Positions 1 to 4,844 of a DNA stretch of 5,696 nt are shown here, piece after piece. The first letter of the stretch is position 1. Every line of letters begins with the position of its first letter. The position numbers and the translations under genes are program-made. This stretch comes from a bacterium (GTDB taxonomy: Bacteria > Planctomycetota > B15-G4 > JADJEK01), in contig JAUIEL010000468.1 in NCBI GenBank assembly GCA_030428825.1, positions 1 to 5,696 of the forward strand. The letters are read 5' to 3'. The notes below the pieces were generated by a model. That model saw only the letters and a list, made by a program, of their open reading frames with translations, did no database searches and had not been told where the DNA came from.

Positions 1-441
1 GGGCGCGACCTCTTCCTCCGGACCGTCCGCGAGCGGGTCGTCCGGCAGCCGGTCGTACTCCGCGCGGTGGTCGGTCGTCGGCGCGAGGAAGCCGCGCAGA
101 CCGACGCCTCCGGCGAGGGTCGCCTGGAGGCGGAGGCAGGCGCGCTCGCGCGGCAGGTCGGCGTCGGACCGGTTGTCGAGCCCCCAGTCCTCCCGTTCGA
201 TCGCGCCCTCCCCCTCGACCAGCGCGTGACAGAGCTCGTGGAGGATCATCTGGGCCAGCGAGTCATCCGGGTCGAGGGTCTCCGGCGTCCCGATCACGAG
301 CCGGCGCCGCCCGTCGGTCGACGCGAACACCGCCGACGAGCGCTCGACCTCGAAGCCGATGCGGCGCGCGGCGGCGGTCCAGACCGCGTCGAGCGGGTCG
401 AGGTAGCGGTGGCGCACGATCCGCGGCGGAGGCGGGGTCAC
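1..441 (-). CDS. HExxH-motif zinc metallopeptidase-like protein, N-terminal part (runs off left edge)
   Basis: Reading the minus strand from GTG at 441-439 gives 147 codons without a stop before the window ends, so the C-terminus is missing. Residues 65-71 read MILHELC and continue HA, giving the gluzincin-type motif H-E-L-C-H (residues 68-72): two histidine zinc ligands and a catalytic glutamate. About 15 residues later comes an acidic stretch with D-W-G-L-D-N, then R-E-R-A-C-L-R-L-Q-A, whose glutamate could be the third ligand (inference). The part before the motif is compact and has no signal peptide or membrane segment, so it is probably cytoplasmic. No ATG lies upstream in this frame; GTG 441 is the first usable start (GTG 417 is an alternative) and lacks a Shine-Dalgarno sequence, but overlaps the stop of a short upstream ORF as GTGA. 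The motif is clear; the family and substrate are not recognised. The plus-strand open frame opposite is a shadow. Confidence 0.72.
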   Translation of the reverse strand, partial: MTPPPPRIVRHRYLDPLDAVWTAAARRIGFEVERSSAVFASTDGRRRLVIGTPETLDPDDSLAQMILHELCHALVEGEGAIEREDWGLDNRSDADLPRERACLRLQATLAGGVGLRGFLAPTTDHRAEYDRLPDDPLADGPEEEVAP

Positions 442-548
442 GCGATCGGGGTCCGCGGCGCGGAGTCGGCGAGCGCGGGCGCGAGGAGGGGTCCGCGCGA
501 GCGGGCGGAGGGCGCCCCGCCGGACGATTCGAGGCGTCGAGTCGGCAT
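438..548 (-). CDS. Possible 36-codon leader ORF coupled to the metallopeptidase gene
   Basis: An ATG at 548-546 has a good ribosome binding site (GGGAG, 560-556, seven bases before it) and opens 36 codons ending in TGA at 440-438. That stop overlaps the GTG start of the metallopeptidase frame as GTGA, the classic arrangement for translational coupling, and the downstream start has no ribosome binding site of its own. The predicted peptide is rich in Arg, Pro, Ala and Ser, with no domain, hydrophobic core or regulatory codon run. It could be a leader that loads ribosomes for the next gene, chance, or the true N-terminus of the metallopeptidase separated by a frameshift. Weakly supported as a real product. 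Confidence 0.25.
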   Translation of the reverse strand: MPTRRLESSGGAPSARSRGPLLAPALADSAPRTPIA

Positions 549-555
549 GAGGGTG

Positions 556-560
556 CTCCC
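556..560 (-). promoter_or_regulatory. Ribosome binding site before ATG 548
   Basis: On the minus strand GGGAG lies seven bases before ATG 548. It is the only good Shine-Dalgarno sequence ahead of the metallopeptidase gene, and it favours translation beginning at 548 rather than directly at GTG 441. Confidence 0.4.
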
Positions 561-605
561 GTGCGGCGGCGGCCGGACCGTTCGCCTCGCGTCGCGGCGA
601 GGGCG

Positions 606-614
606 TGCTAGAAT
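606..614 (+). promoter_or_regulatory. Extended -10 promoter for the radical SAM gene
   Basis: TGC directly followed by TAGAAT matches an extended -10 element (TGn plus five of six TATAAT bases) in otherwise G+C-rich DNA. Transcription would start near 621, giving a leader of about 24 bases before ATG 645. No convincing -35 hexamer lies 16-18 bases upstream, which extended -10 promoters tolerate. Position and direction fit the gene at 645. Confidence 0.5.
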
Positions 615-644
615 CCCGACGGCGTTCGGCCCCCCAGGCAACCG

Positions 645-2081
645 ATGAAGATCAGCATCGTCAACCCGCACATCCCGGTGTTCCAGCGGAACTACGCGTT
701 CCGAAAGACGCGCCGCTGGCAGCCGCTCTCGACCGCGATCGTGGCGGCGTGGCTGGAGGCGCGGGGGTGGGAGATCGACTTCGTCGACGCCCACGTCGAG
801 GACCTCGACGACGCGACGGTCGTCCGCCGCGTGAAGGAGTTCGCGCCGGACGTCCTCTACTACTCGACCGAGCGGACCGACGCCTGGGAGCTGCCGATCC
901 CCGACACGGCGTACATCGAGGGGTTCTTCCGCGAGGCGGAGGGGCAGGGCCTCACGGCGTCGCACGTCCTCCTCGAGGGGCCGCACGGCTCGATCTTCCC
1001 TGAGGACATGCTGAAGCGCCTCCCCGCCGTCGACGCGTGCCTCCGCGGAGAGACCGAGCCGGTCTCGTTCGCGGCGCTGGCGGCGATCGAGGAGGGGACC
1101 CCGTGGTCCGCGGTGAAGTCGGTCTCGTGGCGGGACGACGCCGGCGCGATCCACCACAACGAGGACGACCCGGCCCCGCTGAAGTACAAGGACTTCCCCT
1201 CCCCGGCCTGGCACCTGCTGCCGATGGACCGGTACCGGGACAACGCGGCCCCCGACGTCCCGTTCGCCATGCTCGAGACCTCGCGCGGCTGCCCGATGCC
1301 GTGCGGGTACTGCTACAAGCAGATGTTCGGCGATCGCCAGAGCAAGCGCGACCCGGAGCAGGTGCTCGACGAGGTCCAGGAGGTCGTCGAGCGGTACGGC
1401 GTCCGCCGGATCATGTTCCAGGACCAGATCTTCACCCTCGACCGCCGGCACACCGCCGCGGTCTGCCAGGGGCTGATCGACCGCGGCCTCGCCGAGAAGA
1501 TCGAGTGGCGTTGCCAGACCCGCCTGAACGGGATGAAGAACGAGCTCCTGAAGCTGATGCGCGACGCGGGGTGCGTCGAGATCTACACCGGGCTCGAGAC
1601 CGGCAGCGACACGATCCAGAAGGAGATCTCGAAGCTGACGCTCGAGGAGTTCCTGAACTACCGCGACTACGGCGAGTCGATCGGACTGACGATCAGCCCG
1701 AACATGATCCTCGGGCTCCCCGGCGAGACGTACGAGACCGCCATCGAGTCGATCCGCTTCTTCCACAAGCTCGGGATCGCCATGGTCCCGAACGTCAACA
1801 TCACGTACCCGATGACGCGGTACTACCACGAGGCGGTCGATCAGGACGCGCTGGCCGGCGACGGCTGGGACGAGGTCGTGGAGGGCGCGGGGCTCGTCGG
1901 GACCTCCCTCGACAAGCCGACGATCGACCGGATCCGGGACGAGGCGTCGAAGCTGAACCGGCTGCTGCGCTGGAAGAAGCGCGCCTGGGGCCTGGTCGGC
2001 GCGCGCTACGGGCAGCGGGCGGCCGAGCGGCTGCTCCGCGAGCGCGGCGAGACGGTCCTCCGGAAGGTCGCCCTCACCTGA
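645..2081 (+). CDS. B12-binding-domain radical SAM protein
   Basis: A 478-residue cytoplasmic iron-sulfur enzyme. Residues 1-145 look like a cobalamin-binding Rossmann domain of the BchE/class B methylase type: an opening strand MKISIVNPH, a helix LSTAIVAAWLEARGW, the strand IDFVDA, then LLEGPHGSIFPE and a CLRGETE turn near 110-137. The radical SAM core runs from about 205 to 400. C216, C220 and C223 (CPMPCGYC) are the CxxxCxxC ligands of the 4Fe-4S cluster that cleaves S-adenosylmethionine; GLETGSD (316-322) and MILGLPGET (354-362) are typical later core motifs. The last 75 residues are helical and basic (LRWKKRAW). Such enzymes do radical methylations, cyclisations or rearrangements; the substrate cannot be read here because no biosynthetic partner is adjacent. 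The start is set by the opening strand and by TGCTAGAAT 31 bases upstream; the ribosome binding site (AGG, 636-638) is weak. Its 3' end overlaps the convergent methyltransferase gene by 8 bases. Confidence 0.9.
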   Translation: MKISIVNPHIPVFQRNYAFRKTRRWQPLSTAIVAAWLEARGWEIDFVDAHVEDLDDATVVRRVKEFAPDVLYYSTERTDAWELPIPDTAYIEGFFREAEGQGLTASHVLLEGPHGSIFPEDMLKRLPAVDACLRGETEPVSFAALAAIEEGTPWSAVKSVSWRDDAGAIHHNEDDPAPLKYKDFPSPAWHLLPMDRYRDNAAPDVPFAMLETSRGCPMPCGYCYKQMFGDRQSKRDPEQVLDEVQEVVERYGVRRIMFQDQIFTLDRRHTAAVCQGLIDRGLAEKIEWRCQTRLNGMKNELLKLMRDAGCVEIYTGLETGSDTIQKEISKLTLEEFLNYRDYGESIGLTISPNMILGLPGETYETAIESIRFFHKLGIAMVPNVNITYPMTRYYHEAVDQDALAGDGWDEVVEGAGLVGTSLDKPTIDRIRDEASKLNRLLRWKKRAWGLVGARYGQRAAERLLRERGETVLRKVALT

Positions 2082-3063
2082 TCGACGGTTCGCCGTCGTC
2101 GGTCCTCCGCCGGAGACGCCAGCACCCGTGGATCCTCGGGTTCCGCTCGAAGTCCTTCGGGATCGTCGAGCGGGTGACGTCGCGGATCTCCAGGTGCGGC
2201 ATCGCGTCCGCCTCCATCCGGAACCGCCGGTGGTTGTTCGAGAAGACGATCTCTCCGCCCGGCGCGAGTCGCTCCGCGGCGCGCGAGAGGAGTTCGACGT
2301 GGTCGCGGAGGACGTCGAACGACCGCTCCATCCGCTTCGAGTTGCTGAACGTCGGCGGGTCGACGAAGATCAGGTCCCACGTCTCGGTCGGCGGCTGCTC
2401 GAGCCAGCCGAGGACGTCCGCCTGGACCAGGCGGTGCCGCTCGGGATCGACGTCGTTGGCGGCGAGGTTCCGCGCCGCCCAGTCGAGGTACGTGCGCGAC
2501 AGGTCGACCGACGTCGACGACGCCGCCCCGCCGCGCGCCGCGTGAACCGTCGCGGTCGCCGTGTAGCAGAAGAGGTTCAGGAACCGCTTCCCCGCCGCCC
2601 GCTCGCCGATCGCCGTCCGCGTCGGCCGGTGGTCGAGGAACAGCCCGGTGTCGAGGTACGAGTCGAGGTCGACCTCGAAGACGCACTCCCCCTCCCGCAC
2701 GAGGAGCGTCCGCGCCGCCGCCCCCTGCTTCTCGTACTGGGAGCGGCCGCGCTGCCGGCGGCGGACCTTGAAGGCGATCCGGTCGGGCGGGATCTCGAGC
2801 GCCAGCTCGACCGCCCGAGGCAGCTCGCCTCGTCGTCGCTCCGCGGTCTCGGGGTCGACGTGCGCCGGGGCCGCGTACTCCTGGAGGTGGGCGTGATCGC
2901 GGTAGAGGTCGATCGCCGCCGCGTAGCCGGGGACGTCGGAGTCGTAGAGGCGATACGCCTCGATGCCGGCCCGCCGGGCCCACTTCCCGAGGTGGCGCCG
3001 GTTCTTCCGCAGGCGGTTCACGAGCATCCCGAACTCGTCGTCGAGCGGTGCGGATCGTCTCAA
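2074..3063 (-). CDS. rlmK: Stand-alone RlmK-type 23S rRNA (guanine-N7) methyltransferase
   Basis: A complete 329-residue protein that aligns along its whole length, from memory, with the C-terminal (RlmK) half of E. coli RlmKL, the enzyme making m7G2069 in 23S rRNA. The N-terminal part carries FGMLVNRLRKNRRHLGKWAR (11-30), YRLYDSDVPGY (38-48) and QEYAAP (61-66). The middle carries KVRRRQRGRSQYEK (99-112) and SYLDTGLFLDHR (135-146), family hallmarks. The Rossmann methyltransferase follows: motif I FLNLFCYTATATVHAA (161-176), the acidic strand VDLSRTYLDWA (186-196), QAD (214-216), the catalytic-type DPPTFSNSKRME (235-246), and FSNN...F near 274-281. The usual N-terminal THUMP/RlmL half is absent. 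Motif I has Ala where the E. coli protein has Gly. The start is TTG 3063, chosen for a strong GGAGGAG at 3074-3068; ATG 3027, 12 codons in, lacks such a site. A far longer open frame continuing upstream is antisense to other genes. Confidence 0.88.
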   Translation of the reverse strand: MRRSAPLDDEFGMLVNRLRKNRRHLGKWARRAGIEAYRLYDSDVPGYAAAIDLYRDHAHLQEYAAPAHVDPETAERRRGELPRAVELALEIPPDRIAFKVRRRQRGRSQYEKQGAAARTLLVREGECVFEVDLDSYLDTGLFLDHRPTRTAIGERAAGKRFLNLFCYTATATVHAARGGAASSTSVDLSRTYLDWAARNLAANDVDPERHRLVQADVLGWLEQPPTETWDLIFVDPPTFSNSKRMERSFDVLRDHVELLSRAAERLAPGGEIVFSNNHRRFRMEADAMPHLEIRDVTRSTIPKDFERNPRIHGCWRLRRRTDDGEPSIR

Positions 3064-3252
3064 GTCGCTCCTCCATCCATGGTTGAGAATCTCGTCCCTT
3101 CCTGCCCGCCGGTGTGAAAAAAAACGCCACCGGGTGATTTTCGGGATAAAGTTCGGCGGCAGGAGGAGCAAGCGCCCGGGGAGAACCGTCGGGCGGAAGA
3201 ACGTCACGCTGCCCTGACCCTTGCTCACAGGGACGACCCGGAAAGGCACTCC
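3064..3252. other. Divergent intergenic region between rlmK and the secreted-protein gene
   Basis: These 189 bases separate two genes transcribed outward and must hold both promoters. It is the most A+T-rich patch in the window. An A8 run (3117-3124, T8 on the minus strand) could bend DNA or act as an UP-like element. GATAAA at 3145-3150 is a weak -10 candidate for the rightward gene, without a matching -35. For the leftward gene I found no convincing hexamer pair. A 6-bp inverted repeat, CCGGTG (3109-3114) and CACCGG (3128-3133), flanks the A-tract and might be an operator or chance. GGAAAGG at 3240-3246 is the ribosome binding site for ATG 3253. Confidence 0.4.
3068..3074 (-). promoter_or_regulatory. 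Ribosome binding site that sets the TTG start of rlmK
   Basis: The minus strand reads GGAGGAG, then CGAC, then TTG (3063-3061). This near-perfect Shine-Dalgarno sequence is well spaced for TTG and too far from the in-frame ATG at 3027, so it decides the start. Two out-of-frame ATGs sit in or just before it: one opens six codons whose stop overlaps the start as TTGA, probably by chance. Confidence 0.6.
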
Positions 3253-4677
3253 ATGAACCATCCCCTCACCTTCGGCTCGAGGGTGCGCGCGGCGGCTTTC
3301 GCCCTCTCCGCGCTCGTCACCGGCGCCACCGCGGAAGCGCAGACCGACCTCGTCGCGAACCTCGTGAACGGTCCCGGTCAGGTCCGCGTCGACCAGTCGT
3401 TGCTCGTCACGATCAACGTCGGAAACGTCGGGGACGCGCTGGTCGGCGACTACACCGCCGAACTGCTCCTCACCCAGGACCTCGAGCTCGGCGACGACGA
3501 CGACATCGTGGTCGGGACCGACGTCAGCGACCTCCTCGTCACCCGCACGATGATGGCGACGATCCCGTCCGACGCCCCGGACGTCCAGCACTTCTGGGCC
3601 CTCCGCGTCCTCCCGGTCGAGGGCGAGACGAACGTCGAGAACAACGTCATCTTCGGCTCCACGGTCATCGTCTACGCGACCGACCTCGAGCTCGCGGACC
3701 CGACCCCGATCGACGTCTTCGTCTCCCAGGACCAGGGCCCGCTCGAGGCGATCCCCGTGGTCGTCGAGAACGTCGGCACCGAGGGGAGCATCCTCATCTT
3801 CAACGTCGTCGAGCTGACGCCGGTGCCGTGGCTCACGGTCGACCCGCCGACCAGCTTCGCGATCGCCGGCGAGGACGGCAACGAGGTCCACCTGACGATC
3901 GACCACTCCCTGCTCACGCAGGGCGTCCACACCACGACGGTCCGCTTCCGGAACTTCCAGCACCCCGCCGACTTCGTCGACCTGCCGGTGACCGTGAACG
4001 TCGGCGCGGCGCGCTTCGTCCCCGGCGACGCGATCCTCGGCCAGATGTCGACCCCGGGCGACATCGACGAGATCCAGTTCACCGCCCTCGAGGGGATGAA
4101 GCTGAAGCTGAACGTCAAGGTCCTCGCCGGCAAGCTGAAGCCGTTGGTGACCGTCGTCGACCCGGACGGGGCGATCGAGAAGATCGTCAAGTTCAAGGGC
4201 TCGAAGAGCGGCATCACCAAGGGGATCAAGCTGAAGAAGTCCGGCGAGTACATGCTCCGGATCTCCGGCAAGAAGGACTCGCTCGGCATCTATCAGATGA
4301 AGACGAAGGCGAAGTTCCCGAAGGCGGGCCGGGCCCGGAACCTGAAGTGGAAGGGGCTGCCGAACGGCGAGATCGCGGTCGCGGAGGCCCTGATGCTCCC
4401 CGGCGGAACGCTCGAGTTCGCGGCCGACCCGAACGGGGTCTTCTCCGGTCCGGTCACCCTCGGCCTGACCGACCCGTCCGGCGCGATGTTCGACGTCAGC
4501 TCCTTCATGACGACCGCCGCCTCCGGCGAGGTCGCGGTCGAGGGGCTGCCGATCATCGAGACGGGCGCGTACCTGATCACCGCCGGCGGCTTCGGCGGCG
4601 GCAAGAAGGAGAAGCTGAAGCTCGCGATCCTTCCTTTCCAGCCTCCGGCCGGGAAGGGCAAGATCTACTTGAAGTGA
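3253..4677 (+). CDS. Secreted CARDB/BACON/PPC-like multidomain protein
   Basis: A 474-residue exported beta-protein without any cysteine. Residues 1-30 form a Sec signal peptide: basic n-region (R10, R12), hydrophobic core near AAAFALSALVTGA, likely cleavage after AEAQ-30. Residues 31-145 resemble a CARDB domain (NVGNVGDALVGDYTAELLL, then NVENNVIF), an adhesion-type beta-sandwich, with an acidic GDDDDIV turn at 80-86. Residues 146-252 resemble a BACON/Ig-like domain (PWLTVDPPTSF, then GVHTTTVRF and DLPVTVNVG). Residues 253-357 resemble a pre-peptidase C-terminal (PPC) domain (DIDEIQFTALEG, VVDPDGA, SGEYMLRISG), and 358-474 look like a diverged second copy (LTDPSGA, TGAYLITAGG). No catalytic domain is visible; I infer a surface or extracellular binding or structural role. 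Lysine is absent from residues 1-282 and then occurs 28 times. A GGAAAGG ribosome binding site lies six bases before ATG, and a strong hairpin follows the stop. Domain calls rest on pattern memory, so function is unknown. Confidence 0.88.
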   Translation: MNHPLTFGSRVRAAAFALSALVTGATAEAQTDLVANLVNGPGQVRVDQSLLVTINVGNVGDALVGDYTAELLLTQDLELGDDDDIVVGTDVSDLLVTRTMMATIPSDAPDVQHFWALRVLPVEGETNVENNVIFGSTVIVYATDLELADPTPIDVFVSQDQGPLEAIPVVVENVGTEGSILIFNVVELTPVPWLTVDPPTSFAIAGEDGNEVHLTIDHSLLTQGVHTTTVRFRNFQHPADFVDLPVTVNVGAARFVPGDAILGQMSTPGDIDEIQFTALEGMKLKLNVKVLAGKLKPLVTVVDPDGAIEKIVKFKGSKSGITKGIKLKKSGEYMLRISGKKDSLGIYQMKTKAKFPKAGRARNLKWKGLPNGEIAVAEALMLPGGTLEFAADPNGVFSGPVTLGLTDPSGAMFDVSSFMTTAASGEVAVEGLPIIETGAYLITAGGFGGGKKEKLKLAILPFQPPAGKGKIYLK

Positions 4678-4687
4678 AGTCGAGATG

Positions 4688-4711
4688 CCGGGCGGCCGGG
4701 AGGCCGCCCGG
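4688..4711 (+). terminator. Perfect GC hairpin after the secreted-protein gene
   Basis: CCGGGCGGCC (4688-4697) pairs perfectly with GGCCGCCCGG (4702-4711) around a GGGA loop, a GNRA-type tetraloop. It begins 11 bases past the stop codon at 4677. No T-run follows, so it would be a U-less intrinsic terminator, common in high-G+C bacteria, or a 3' end stabiliser. The stem is symmetric and could also serve transcripts arriving from the right after the leftward gene ends at 4845. Confidence 0.65.
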
Positions 4712-4805
4712 GTGACGTCGCGCGTCCCGAGCCTTTCCGGCGCGACGACACGGAGACAGCGGCGCGTCCGGACCGTCCGCGGTTCGGGCGCGTTCTCCGT
4801 CTCGC

Positions 4806-4831
4806 GGGGGCCGCGGGGAGGGAGCGCGGGG
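4806..4831 (+). other. G-quadruplex-forming motif in the convergent intergenic region
   Basis: Four G-runs on the plus strand, at 4806-4810 (5 G), 4815-4818 (4 G), 4820-4822 (3 G) and 4828-4831 (4 G), with loops of 4, 1 and 5 bases, satisfy the standard G3+N1-7 rule. It lies 13 bases beyond the stop of the leftward oxidoreductase gene and 94 bases beyond the hairpin of the rightward gene. A role in transcript ending is possible, but G-rich runs arise easily at this base composition. Confidence 0.4.
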
Positions 4832-4844
4832 CGCGCCGGTCGGG

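Noticed and set aside
67..648. A 193-codon plus-strand open frame at the left edge
   Set aside because: The opposite strand carries the HELCH motif in a coherent frame; this one is Arg/Gly/Ala-rich and overlaps the promoter at 606-614.
786..803. D-A-H-V-E-D in the radical SAM N-terminus, resembling the DxHxxG base-off cobalamin motif
   Set aside because: It sits where relatives have a variable loop after the second strand, and the Gly is Asp. BchE-type enzymes generally lack DxHxxG, so this is probably chance.
438..1829. A 463-codon minus-strand open frame opposite the radical SAM gene
   Set aside because: It is the antisense shadow of a gene with clear motifs, caused by high G+C codon use. 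Only its last 36 codons, outside that gene, were kept as a weak candidate.
1037..2545. A 502-codon plus-strand open frame across the radical SAM/rlmK junction
   Set aside because: It is out of frame with the radical SAM gene, then antisense to rlmK, and Arg/Pro-rich with no motif.
2128..3117. A 329-codon plus-strand open frame opposite rlmK
   Set aside because: It is antisense to a full-length RlmK match; the equal length is coincidence.
3109..3133. Inverted repeat around the A8 tract as a terminator
   Set aside because: The stem is only 6 bp, the loop is 13 bases with the A-run inside it, and both flanking genes point away.
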